Shown piece after piece: positions 22,846 through 36,400 of a DNA stretch of 64,000 bases. The position numbers and the translations under genes were made by a program. This stretch comes from Pseudeuparius sepicola. Lineage: Eukaryota; Arthropoda; Insecta; Coleoptera; Anthribidae. Under the pieces are notes generated by a model. That model did not search any database. It worked only from the letters and a program-made list of their open reading frames with translations, and was not told where the DNA came from. Positions within the stretch are counted from its first letter, which is position 1; each line of letters opens with the position of its first letter. Where the stretch lies: the NCBI GenBank assembly GCA_963920635.1, contig OY987300.1:80453899-80517898 (forward strand). Reading direction: 5' to 3'.

Positions 22846-24345
22846 TATACCTATATCTATGCCAATGCTAAAGCCATCGACCTTTGCGTGCTATTTGAAG
22901 ACACTATAATAATAGTACAGGTGTGCTATTAGTGTAAATGTACGCGCTGAAGATATGCCTAAAATGTTAAATACTCGCATGGTCGACTGATCCTCTTTCC
23001 TGTAGATTTCAAGTGTTGAACAATGCCACTATGCCTCGCGGGCAGTCACGTGTGACACAATTTACGTGTGTGAGTCACAGGAGTTCGGAGTACCGCTCCA
23101 CAATAAAGACCTTTTTAAGCGCTTCAAACAGGTTGGCATACACCGTGGCTCAAAATAAATGCCCGTATTTTTGTTATTTGCGGTTTTTTCGCCGTGGCGA
23201 GAACTCCGTTGGATCCTACGGGTTTTTCTACATAAAAAAGGTCCCTTGTGTAATTCTCCTAGCAGTTATAGTTTTCGAAATACTCGCGTTTGTATGTAAC
23301 TGTTCAAAATGTCAAAAGACAGTAGGCAACCACGATACACATTATAATGTATCGTTAGACAACTAAAAATGGCGTCCATCGCCCTCAGTTTTTTTGACAG
23401 TTGGAAACAAAATCGTGATGCAAGGTCAACTTGATATAAAGGTTTATTATTTATTTTTAGCTGGTTGTCCGTGGTTGAAAATGGTGCAAAGGTGTGAATT
23501 TGGAAATATACCTAGCGTGTTATATGTCGTTTTATATGTTTTCGGGGCCAAAGAATTCAATTTTGGCATTGTTTTGGAGCAAGAAAGTGGTTGTATTTGG
23601 CCTACTCTGTATAACAAAATAAAAATATTGCACCAGCTGAGGGAGTTCGAGTAGTTTAAAATAAATAAAATAAAAAGTAGGTACCTTAATACTTACCAAA
23701 GAATATCGCACATCATTTCCGGTGCTATCTTATTTTGCCTGCAAAAATTGCAGTAGAGCGGTAATTATGGTCCATATTAAAAAGAAATTAAGGTACTTTT
23801 TGTTTGGGTGATATTTTAGTATTTTGTCAGAAGCCATCGCGTCGGCTTGTCAAAAAAAAATGAAGATCGTTAAGTACTTGGTGCGTACAATCAGAAAACT
23901 TGGGATTAAAAAAAGGTAAAGGATAATGTTTGATTAAATAAATAATTATCCCTTTATGAAAATGATTGCAGTGTGGTGCATTGATGCGTAAATTTCGCAT
24001 GCAAACATTTGTTTTGTTCTCAAAGAAAACAGAGTTACGATAGAAATTTTGCCACATTTTACATCAAAATTTTTTATGACTTATTATCTATGTTTACCAT
24101 CTACATCAGTTGGTAATATGTTTCCAAGGATTATTAATTAGAGGATAAAAATTTTAATACAATATTTGCACAAAGTCGAGCACTGTTAAACGCGGTCAGT
24201 TCTTAGTGAAAATCTGTGGGGAATACCGACAATAATTCCTGTTGGTATCTTTAAAAAACCTGTGAAGGTTTAATATTAGATTCATTCTAAAAATAGTGCA
24301 GTTTATGGCGGGTTAGAGCAGTGTTTGTTCATAAAAATATACATC
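22846..24345. other. Non-coding stretch before the first Munc13-4-like start exon
   Basis: The small ORFs around 23013-23654 lack any family resemblance and splice context. Nothing else recognisable was seen. The last 150 bp precede an ATG exon and may be a promoter or 5' UTR. Confidence 0.4.
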
Positions 24346-24431
24346 ATGTGGAAAAGTATCTATGGAATGCTACAAACACAAACTTCAGAAGAACACATTA
24401 TCGAACAAAAACAAATACAACCAAGATCTAG
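24346..24431 (+). CDS. Candidate alternative first exon A of the Munc13-4-like gene
   Basis: An ATG opens 28 codons starting MWKSIYGMLQTQTSEEH and ending at TCTAG|GTAGGT in phase 2. The shared exon at 36152 begins with a single G that completes the split codon (AG|G, arginine). The peptide resembles exon B at 27019 (MWKQIYTRLNSQ), which supports both as real, duplicated start exons. Assignment to this gene rests on phase and strand only. Confidence 0.55.
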
Positions 24432-27400
24432 GTAGGTTACATCTTAGGATTTCTTGTACATACTTATTTGCACAATCTTTGTGCACAAAAAAAAATAGGA
24501 AAAGTGACATACAGCCATGCATAGAGCATAACCAATACACCTAAACAATCATTTTTCGACAAACTGTGACCTGTGTCATTCCTAGATAAAAGTTTATGCT
24601 AACATTGAAATGGACGCCAAAAATTTCAAGAAAATTTCCTTAGGGTCTTTAAATTATCTCCCATTTTTGTCATATATATTATCCAATTCTTTTATGTAGG
24701 TAAGTAGTAAGATGCAGATTTAATTTGTTTAGTGACAATAATTTTTTTCATAAAGCAATATTTTTTTAGCGATTTATTTTAATGTTGGTACAATTTTGTT
24801 CTCTTAACTGTATTTTATCGAGATTTTTACAAAAAAAAATGAATAAAATGAAAGTGAAGGACTTTATATTTCCGTTTATTCATTTTTTTTAAAATTAATT
24901 TTAAATGATTTATACATACTACAAATTTTTAAAAATCTCAAAGCAAATTTTTTTATTAACCAAAAGATCACACTCGAACTCCTGGTATGAATTGCGCTAT
25001 TATAGGGTCATTTTGCTTTAAAAAAATGTTTAGCAAAGCACCCTATAGCCTATAGCTCAATTCGTGCCAGGAGTTCGAGTGCGATCTTTTGGTTGAACAC
25101 TCAGGACTCGGGAGGCATTCCCCATAATTAACCCTGAAAAAATCATCCTGTTTGGATTTTTTTTGCGACCCCTATTATAAGCCGAGCACATCTTTATTGG
25201 ACTAAAAATATCCTCTTTCATCATATATTTATAGATAAATATTATAAGTAGATATAAACCTTATTTTTGCAAATTTTGTAAAAATGAATGTTTCAAGTTT
25301 AGACAAAGGTTTAAGCGTTGGGTGATTTAAACCTTCAGTCAACGGTTTAAGGTTCAAGTCTTTAAGATATTAACAACCATTATTCATCTTTTGGGGTTTG
25401 TAATTTTGGAAAAGTACTTGCCGATTTATGAGTATTTGTCTAAATGATTCACATAAATATTATATATGCATAGGACACTTCAGCAGGTGATAGAAAACCA
25501 TAAAATATGACTATTTTGTGGTATAACTTTTTATCCATAACCACATAGTTTTCGGAATACAGGGTGTTTAACGTCTCAAAAATTTTAACGTTTAATTTTT
25601 TATTTTTCCAACAGTCAAAGATATTCGAACGAAATTTGGCACACAGTATGCATTGATCAAGTGCCATAAAATGGGATAATTCCAAGTTTTCTAAATAGCC
25701 AGTGGCGGAGATATGGGTATACACTACATTTGTTTTGTCAAGAAAAATGCTAATACGGTCCTGTACAGAATTTTCTTTCAAGCGCTCGAATATATATTTT
25801 TATTCTAAGCAGAAACTGTCTCTTGGCATTTTTTTATATCTGTCACAGTTTCATGGCAAATTTGATTTTTCAGACATAACTCATCCTTTTTGAAATGGGA
25901 GAAGAAAAATTATTTAATTTGAAGAAATTACACCTTCAGATTTCTCTTTGTACAGAGGATGTTAAATAATGTATGATTGAGAAAATCAAAACTTTTAAAA
26001 GAAAAAATAGTTAGCAAAATTAGTTGCCCGCCCGCCGCCATATGGATGACATTTTTATTGTTTTGTGGAATTACCTACTATGTTATTTTAGTCAGTTCTC
26101 GTCAGTAATATTAGCCAAATCGAGATCTATAAATAATTGTCTTTTTCTTTTGCAAATGTAATAATTTTATTTTTTTGCATTCCAAAAAAAGTAATAAAAG
26201 GTAATATTAATTTTCTCGCAAAACTGTGGCAGATACAAAGAAATTCAAGTGATAGTTTTTGTTTACATTAAAAAAGTTATCCAAGTGCATAAAAGAAAAT
26301 TCTCTAAAGGGCCTTTATTATAGTAGGTATTTTTCTTGATAAAACAAATTTAGTGTGTATACCCATATCTCCGCCACTGGCTATTTGGGTATTTGGGGAA
26401 CTTGGTATTACCACATTTTATGACATTTGGTCAACACATGCTGTCCACCAAATTTCGTTTGAATATCTTTAACTGTTGGAAAAATAAAAAATTATACATT
26501 AAAATTTTTGAGAATTTGGTCACCCTATATATCGTCATATTTCATATTTTATGGTTTTCTATTTTCTATCACCTGTTGAAGTGTCCAAGGATAAAACTAA
26601 ATCACTCTTGTATATGTATATCAAATCTTATTTTCCGGGTATTCTCTGAATTTTACAGATGGAGTTCTTTGGTTTATTCTTTTGGGTTATTCCCATTGTG
26701 ACGTCACAGAGGATGTTACAGCAAGAATAGACTATTACATTATATAAATTATTATTTAAATTAAGACAACCCAACTCTTTACCATTAAGAACAGAACAAG
26801 GTCATAGGATCATGGGTTTTGCTTCTTGTGTTTGTACCATGACCATTTCGACAACAACATTATTAAGCGCTGCAGTTTATGAATCATTCTGTAAAGGCAG
26901 CGGGTACCGGTATTCTTGCTTATTTTAGTGTATAATTAGATGTGTATCAAATGCCCGCTGCTATATTTTGGTTGTGCTTATAATTTGTGGCAGTTGTTTT
27001 ATATAAAAACTATCAGAAATGGATATGGAAACTGAGGATTTGATGTGGAAGCAAATTTACACCAGACTGAATTCGCAAAAATCAATAGAACAGGGGCAAA
27101 GAACCGAGCATGAGCAAAGGTAAATCGCTAAAATAATGTACCTAGGTACTTATTGCAATTTGCAATGATTTTTTTATTTCAAGCACTTAAATACCTATAG
27201 ATAAATTTCTAATTATAATACCACGCTACATCTATAAGTAACATAAAGGAATCGACAAGGCCTAAATTTAAATACCTACATTATAATAAGTGTAGGTATA
27301 CAGTGTACCTATACACTATATGATTTTGGTAGGTACCTACCTACTTGCGCAAAAAGGAAGCATATATACCTACCATATATACTAATTATATAATCCGATA

Positions 27401-30400
27401 AATAGACTCATATGCATCACATTATTTATATTATGCACACAAAGTATGTATAATACTTCGTGAAATGATGATGAGAGCATAGGTACATGAGATCATATCC
27501 AAATTTGTTTTATATCCTACTTAACAAAATTAATGTAGGTACTTAAAACAAAAAAAATGTAAACTTTCACTAAATTATATATATCCGCGCTTTACTTATT
27601 CCATTGAAGGTGATGACCTGGTTTGAAGATAAAAATAAAGTTTCCTCTTCGAGATTATACCTATATACAGGTTGTGTCAAAAGTAGAAAAGTACAAAAAA
27701 TATAAATATTTGTATCCACAAAATCTTCAATAAAATTTAAAAAATTCATTACGGCTTCAAATAATTTTTGCCAGGTTTGATTTTGATTTCTACTCTACAT
27801 TTGAATCACTCTTTCGATTACCGCAAGGAGAATGTAAAAATATCATAGATTTAAAAATTTGTAATATAATTTTAAAATTTTGTATCATTCAGCAGGCAAC
27901 CAGATATACGCGGCCTGTAATATATGGTTTCATAATCATGTGAACTGTAAACGTCAACTTGAAAGAAAACTAACCTCCAATATCTTTTTAACTTAAAAAA
28001 AGATAATGCTCATCTCATAATACTCACAAAATCTTGGATAACATTCACAGCTTTCTACCTAAACTTGAACACCTTTACACTTTGCGGTTCTTTACGTGAC
28101 AATCGATTTGTCGACAATTTTCTACGCGCAGAATCGTGAGTTGTAAACACATTTGACTTTGGTTAATCAATTCAATGACAATCTCCTTGAAAAATAATTA
28201 GTTTATAATAAAATCTTATACACCTTCGAAATGTACACAAGTTCCATCAAAATGCAGGCGTCTAAATTAGATTTTAAGTACCTGCGAAAACTACACCTCC
28301 TCACGGACAAAGCTTTCGTGAACAACCAATGGATTTCCGCCGCTTCGAACAAGGTTTTCGAAGTTACCAACCCTTCTACAGGAGAAATTGTTAGCACCGT
28401 GCCCGACATGGACGCCAACGATGCCCAAGAAGCGATCGACGCCGCGTCCGAGGCCTTTAAAACGTGGCAATTTACCACTGCGAAAGATCGTTCCCACTTG
28501 CTGCGGAAATGGTACGACTTATTAGTTGAAAATCGTGGAGAAATCGCCAAAATTATGACGGCCGAGGCGGGGAAGCCTCTGTGCGAATCGGAGGGCGAAG
28601 TGCAGTACGGAAATTCGTTTGTGGAGTTCTTTTCGGAGCAAGCGAGGAACGTCAGGGGCGAGATCGTCCCGAGTCCGGTTTTGTCGCGAAAATTGTTGAT
28701 CGAACATCACCCGATAGGGGTGGCGGGGCTTATAACCCCTTGGAATTTCCCCCACGCCATGATAACACGGAAAGCGAGTGCGGCGATTTGCGTAGGCTGT
28801 ACTACGGTTATAAAGCCGGCCGAGGATACCCCTGTGACAGCGCTAGCGCTTGCGAGACTCGCCGAGGAAGCCGGTTTTCCCAAAGGGGTGCTTAACGTCA
28901 TTACGAGCAGTCGTGAAAATGCCCCCGCGATTGGGGATTTGCTCGCGCAAAGCCCGAAGGTGGCGGGAATATCTTTTACGGGTTCCACGCAAGTCGGGAA
29001 GATTTTGTACAGGTCATGTGCGGATAGGGTGAAACGAGTGGCGTTAGAATTGGGGGGGAATGCCCCGTTTATAGTTTACGACAGTGCCAACATTGAGAAA
29101 GCGGTGGAAGGTGCGATATTGTCCAAGTTTAGAAATTGCGGGCAAACTTGTGTTGCCGCCAATCGTTTTCTAGTACAAGAAGGCGTATACGACGAGTTTA
29201 TAAAAAAGCTGGTCGAAACCGTTAGAAAAATCAAGGTGGGTGACGGGATGAAGCCCCACGTGCAACTGGGCCCCCTCATAAACGAGGCGCAATTCCAGAA
29301 AGTCGACGGTTTGGTAAAAGAGGCGGTTTCTAAAGGAGCGAAAATTCTACTAGGGGGAAAAGCTGCATCAACGATCGGCAAGCTATTTTACGAACCTACG
29401 ATTCTCGTGGACGTCAACGATCAAACGAGAATATACTCCGAGGAGGTTTTCGGGCCGATCATCAACATTATAAAGTTCAAGACCGAAGAGGAGAGCTTGA
29501 GTATCGCGAACTGTTGCGACAGGGGCCTGGCCGGGTATTTCTATAGCGAAGACTTGGCACAGATATTCAGGGTCAGCACGAAGTTGGAGGTGGGGATGTT
29601 GGGGGTAAACGAGGGGTTGATCTCGACGGCGGAGGCCCCGTTTGGTGGGATAAAGGAGTCCGGGGTGGGGAGGGAAGGGTCGCATCATGGGGTTGAGGAT
29701 TTCACGTATCTTAAGTATGTTTGCATAGGGAATTTGGGGATGGATTCGAAGGCGGCTAGCGAGGGTTTTAAGAAGTGATTGTTTTAATTAATATGTTGTA
29801 TAAGTTGTTAAATCATTCCTTTTATTGTTACAATGTATCGGGTTTAACATTGAGAGGTGTTATTTTAAATTTGGAAGTAGTTTCACAAAGAGCTGTGAAA
29901 GTTATCTCTAAAAAGTGAGTACCTAATTACTCTAAATTATTTTTTCAATAACTAGTTAACTTAAAAGTAACTATGCACTAAAAAAGTAAGTATTTACTAA
30001 AATAAAAAGTAACTATTTTGGTAATTTACTCACAGTTCTGATTGCACTACCAATTTTTAGCCTAAAACCCACTAAACTACTTCCGGTTTAACAGGCAATG
30101 ACAATAACTTTCTTACTTTAAAGAAATCCGCGATTCAATATTTGAATTCTAATTATAGAAGTTTACTTTCTAATGACATATCATAATTATTTTACATTAG
30201 CATTTTTCTGAAAAATCGACCCCCTAGATCAATTTTTATCAATTTGGTAAGATGGCCATGAAATTGACAAAACAAAACATCAGGTGAATTGGTGAATTAT
30301 TGTAGGCAGTGGAAATGTTTAAAACTGATTTCGGCCTGCTTGATAATATCAAGTCAGATGTCTGTATACAGTGTGTCCCAATTTGATACTGGACACCTCA

Positions 30401-33400
30401 GAACTATATGGAGGACAAGGAAAACAAATGATCTCTATTTTTTTATTGGTAGTCTCAAGGGAGAGTATCTCATAGGCGGCGGTATTTGGATGGGGTAATT
30501 ATTTCATAGCCTGCTGTGATTTTTTAAAATAGCTAATTTTCAAGAAACCCTATTAGGGTTTTTTTACGACAAAATGTTATGTTCAGAATGAAAAACTGAG
30601 TAGAATTGCAAAATTTCAAAAGTCTAGGCCTACTTTGATTTTTAGCTTTTTGGCCTTTTTCTCCCACTTTTTTCTTAGAAGTGTGTCCTTTCCGGACCTT
30701 TCACATTAAAATATTATTAAGGAAACTTGATCAAAGTGAAAAAATAAAATTTTGACGTGAAATCTCCAGAAAGGACACTTTTCTAAGAAAAAAGTGGAAG
30801 ATAAATCTAAAAATCAAAGTAGGCCTAGCCTTTTGAAATTTTGCGAATCTACTCAGTTTGTCATTCTGAACAAGTTTTCTTAATAAAAATCCCTAATAGG
30901 GTTTCTTGAAAATTAGCTATTTTAAAAAACTCACAGCAGGCTATGAAATAATTACCCCATCCAAATACCATCGCCTATGAGATACTCTCCCTTGGGACTA
31001 CCAATAAAAAAAATAGAAACCATTTGTTTTTCTTGTCCTCCATATAGTTCTGAGGTGTCCAGTATCAAATTGGAACACACTGTAGTAAAGTGGAATTTCA
31101 ATTTTTTTAAATATACACGTATTTTTTTATTATAAAATAGTAAAAAATATATTATACACTTAATAATTATTGTTAAATATGCAAATTTTTAAAAAGAAAG
31201 ACCTCTTGATGAAAAACTTTATTTTATAACTTTAAAGATACTTTTTTTGACTGATAGCAATATACGAAGCCATATTTTAAAAAATAAAAGAATAACTATG
31301 TTGCTCATTATATTACAATGTTATTGTTATTAGGCGTAAATAATTGTGTGGATAGATAATAGGCATTAAAAATAAAAATAAATATGAAGTCTTCCAGAAA
31401 ATGTCTTCCAAAAGATTATTGAACAGGTGTACCTACCATAATGTTATGCAAGAAGAGTTTAAAAATAAAAATTATATAGTTTGTGCATAAATTTGTGAAC
31501 ATACCGTACTTGTGAATAATGCAGTTTGAAATAAAAAAAATTATCTCCCCTAAATTTTGGTGTTTGATTTAATGTGTTCATATCATTACACGCATAAATA
31601 AAATATTTGTGGTACAAGGGGTTTTTCCTATATCTTATCTTTGAAATGGTGAGACCAGAGACCATTGTAAACAGTTTTAATTGAATTATCATGCTGTGAC
31701 ATTGGTAGAATTATTCCGAGTTACAAAGTTACAAATCGGAATTCCGAGTTGCAGGCCGGAATTCCGAGTTATTACAAGTCGGAATTCCGAGTTGCAGGCC
31801 GGAATTCCGAGTTGCAAGTCGGAATTCCGAGTTGCAAGTCGGAATTCCGAGTTACAAGTCGGAATTCCGAGTTACAAGTCGGAATTCCGAGTTACATATC
31901 GCCTTGAATTTTTTTTGTCACAGGTGGCCTCTCTGCGCTTCCGTACCTTTCAATTATAAATGCCTCTAATAATTTGAAGAAGACACAAGTAGCAAGTCAA
32001 AAATGTGGGACACATTGATTTGATTTATCAAAGCGGTAGGTTGTAAATAGCGCCGTCTCTGACCAACGCGTTAAAATTAGTTGTAAAATGCAAAAAGTAA
32101 ATAAAAGCTACTAAGTAATTTTAATGTTTATAACTATTTGTACAGGGTGTCCAACTTTAAAACTGTACAAATCCGAAAAATCTTCATTTTTGGAGATAAT
32201 CGTCTAAACTTTTTTTTGTTTGAAAGGCCTTCAAAAACCGCTTCTTCTAACCTTCCTACCATTTTCAAAAAGCAAATCCAGGGCCGGCTGCGATGTTTTT
32301 TATACCCCCGATTTTCACGAAAACCATTTAGCGATTTTTTTATTTAAAATCTGACACTACAGCTTTAATCAGAACACCCCAAAACCCCTATATACCAAAT
32401 TTGAATAAAAAATATACAGGGAGTTCCATTCTGTAGGGTGTCAAAGTTGAGCAAAATAGGAATTTTAAAGGCATCTGGCGAGTCAAGTATGCCATGGAAT
32501 CCCTTCAAAACAGATGAATGGTTAACAGGACCACTCAAAATGTTGGTGTGAAAATATTTACTATAAAAATATACAGGGTATTTTTCTCTGAGCCATCTCA
32601 AAATTCTGAAATTTTATAAAATTTAAACGGATCAAGATTGCTCTGGAATCATTGAAAAAATATTGATAAACACAAAAGTAATTTATTTCTGTACAACATG
32701 CCAACCAACAAATAAAAACAATTTAAATTATTGGACCTATCTCAACAAAGTCACTGTCTAAGATGATACATTTTTTATGCATTTCCTGTTGTGGCACACC
32801 AGCAACCTTAACTGATATGGACCTACTGACTGGCAGGTTTCTGTATTTTTTAGATTTAGTTCGTTTATAGTGTGTGGAGCGGTTTTGATATACTCGATTT
32901 TTAACCCGTATAAAGTTCCAAAAATTCAGAAATTTGAGATGGCACAGATAAGAACACTGTATATTTTGTATTGGACCTTTGCACACCAACACCTTGAGTG
33001 GTCCTATTGACCATTCAACTGTTTTGCGGGTATTCCATGGCACACTTGACTCGGCAGATGCCTTTAAAATTCCTATTTTGCTCAACTTTGACACCCTCCA
33101 GGACGGAACTCCCTGTATATTTTTTGTTAAAATTTGGTATATGGGGGTTTTGGGGTGTTCTGATTAACGCTGTGGAGTCAGATTTTAAATAAAAAAAATC
33201 GCTAAATGGTTTTTGTGAAAATCGGGGGTATAAAAAAATCGCAGCCGGCCCTGGATTTGAATTTTGAAAATGGTAGGAAAGTCAAAAGAAGCGGTTTTTG
33301 AAGGTCTTTCAAACAAAAAAAAGTTTAGGCGATTATCTCCAAAAATGATGATTTTACGGATTTGTACAGTTTTAAAGTTGGACACCCTGTATATTGCTAT

Positions 33401-36400
33401 GGAGGTATAATAAGTACGTATGTAATATCGTTTTCTTCGAGAATCTTGATGTTTTTTCCCTATTTCCTGACGATATACAGGGTGTTCCTTAATAACATGC
33501 TAATACTTAAGAGAGTTATTTTTGGGCCCATTTTAAGAAAAAAACTTCATATGAACGTATGTCGTAAACGTCCCAACTTTTGAGATACAGGGCGTTAAAG
33601 TTCATTTTTTTAAATTGAATTTTGGCTACATCTCCCGAAATAATCAAGCTGCTGAACTGAAATTTGGCACTGCTATGTTTTTGGGGATGGAGAATAAGCT
33701 GAAAATGTCAATTTCACCGTATCTCACAGAGGGCACCACTTGCGCTGTTTTTTGATCACGCTTTTACGCGTAACTTTTTTGAGGTTATCTTTTTGGTCCT
33801 GCAGGTCCATCATTTTAGTGCATATTTTCATTCTACAAGAAAAAGGTACTCTTGTTTCATAACGATTAAATCAACCGTTTGCTTTGAAATTGCCAAAACG
33901 TTCTCCAAAACACCTGTTGACTTCAATATTCGAAACATAAAATTTTCACCTACCACCTTCAAGTTTTACAGATCAACTGTTCCATTTAAACTGAGAAAAA
34001 AATTCCTATGAACAATGTACCAAAAATTATTCGCTTTCAAAATGGAAAGGATTGAATTTGACAAAATTTGGACACTCTATTTCAAGAAAACCAATGGTGT
34101 TTTGACCAATGCCCATTTGGCATTTTTTTCATCATTTTGAATGTACAGTTGATCTGTAACATTTGAAAGCAGTAGGTGAACATTTTATGTTTCGAATATT
34201 GGAATCAACAGGTGTTTTGGGGCACGTTTTGGTAATTTCAACGCAAACGGTCGATTTAATCGTTATGAAACAAGAGTACCTTTTTCTTGCAGAATGAAAA
34301 GATGCACTAAAATGATGGACCTGCAGGACCAAAAAGATAACCTCAAAAAAGTTACGCGTAAAAGCGTGATCAAAAAACAGCGCAAGTGGCGCCCTCTGTG
34401 AGATACGGTGAAATTGACATTTTCAGCTTATTCTCCATCCCCAAAAACATAGCAATGCCAAATTTCAGTTCCGCAGCTTGATTATTTCGGGAGATGTAGC
34501 CAAAATTCAATTTAAAAAAATGAACTTTAACGCCCTATACCTCAAAAGTTAGGACGTTTACGACATACGTTCATATGAAGTTTTTTTCTTAAAATGGGCC
34601 CAAAAATAACCCCCTTAAGTATTAGCATGTTATTAAGGAACACCCTGTATAATAAGGAACACTAGGAACAGCGTAGAGCTTAGGTATCAGATACCGTAGA
34701 GAGGGGATATTTGGTTGGGCGGGGTCTTTTTGGTTTTTTTGGCAACAAACTGTTTAAATTTCCCGGCAAAAATGTGAGCTAATAGGAGTGTGTTTTTTGG
34801 AGATTTACTACAAAGCTAATAGTCCAACCCATTATTTATATCAATCTGAGCTTGTCAATCACAGGGTGAAGTGTGTTTTTCCATGCTTAATACAGTGTGT
34901 TTAAAATATATAATATCTCTGTCTCCAAACTTCTGTGTGTGCAGAATAAACAGTAAGTACTTCATAGATAATTGTTATATAATTAAAAATATTGATCTTT
35001 GGGAATCATACACCACCGTTTGTTTTTTCTGTTTTGTACGAACATATACAACGGCATCCATTTTTTTATTGAGGGGCTATTTGGTTTTTATAGGGGGCTA
35101 TTTGGTTTCTGTGTTTTTTTGAAAGCTAGTTCGTGTATACATAATTTTTAGTGTAGAAAATTAAGTATTAAATAATGTTGTTGTTCTAGATGGTTCGTAC
35201 ATACCAACGAAGGTACACAAATGCACGGAAAAGAACACAGTTTAGTCCTTACAAATCCTATTCTGATATTGATCTGAATAATGCAATAATTGCTGTAAAA
35301 GAGAGAAACATAACATACAAAGAGGTTTCAGAGAGGTTTAAAGTAACATTTTGTGGACGTCGAAGGAGATAATCAAGATACTGCCTCAAGAGACATGATA
35401 ATAAAAAACTTCCCAATCCTACTAAAACAGGAACAGAACATCGCCCACACTACGAATTCCCTTCTGAAGATTTCAGCAGTTTGTATTTTGGTTAAAATAT
35501 TTTTTTTTAGTTAAAGAGGTATTTTGAGAACACAGTTTTATTTGACTTTCTTGCCTATATTGTTAAAAGAATAATAAAATAAATATTGTGCCAGGTAACA
35601 TACGTCTGTTATTTGTCTAAAATCTTAAAATGAATTTATTTTTAAATATAATTAGTATATAATATAATATTATATTACATTATTTTTCATATTTTTTTCA
35701 CCCAAATAGCCTCCAAACGCGCTATATTTGAGTTATATTCATATTTATACTAGCTACCCAAATAACCCCTCCTAGGGGAATATTTGTTTTTTTTTTAAAT
35801 AAAAAAATTACACGAGGTATTATTATAAATTTTAGGTATTGTTTCGGAGCGATAAATAGTAAACACTTTAGGTAACAATTTTGCTTAGTTTTGCATAATT
35901 TGTAATTAATCTCCGAACGGGAATAAGGAATAATATCGGATTATTAAAGAAATATTAACCAAATATTCCCTCTCTACGGTACAGCGTTTTCCATTTTGTG
36001 TTCATTTTTTATGTAGAAAATTATGTGGCGGTTCGTGAACAAAAACCCCAAAATCTTCCAAACAAAAAAAAAACAAAATCTTCCGTTTCACCTCGTTGCC
36101 CAAAAGCAATCCGAACCTCAATCGACGTCCGAACCACTTTCCCCCCCGCAGGATCCAGCAGGTCGACGGGGGCTTCTTCGAGCGTTTCGGCTCCCTCTTC
36201 CGGGAACAGGCCGAGGGCGCCTTGGCCAAGGACGATGAGGAGAGGCGGCGGGTGGCCGACGCCGCCGCCGAGACGGCGGCCGCCGTCCAGCAGGAGCGGG
36301 AGGACGAGGGGGAGCACGCGCGCGCGCAGGCCGTGCCCGCCGAGGGCGCAAGCGCGTCGGAGGGCTCCGACCAAGGATCGGACAGCGAGGCCGAGGCCGA

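Noticed and set aside
23013..23654. Two consecutive plus-strand ORFs of 117 and 86 codons
   Set aside because: No family resemblance, no splice context and irregular composition; they lie in repeat-rich intronic or intergenic DNA.
28203..29688. Antisense ORFs over SSADH
   Set aside because: They are shadows of a conserved, GC-rich coding frame on the plus strand.
33793..34332. Two similar ORFs on opposite strands suggesting a duplicated small gene
   Set aside because: They are the two arms of one palindromic element and mirror each other automatically.
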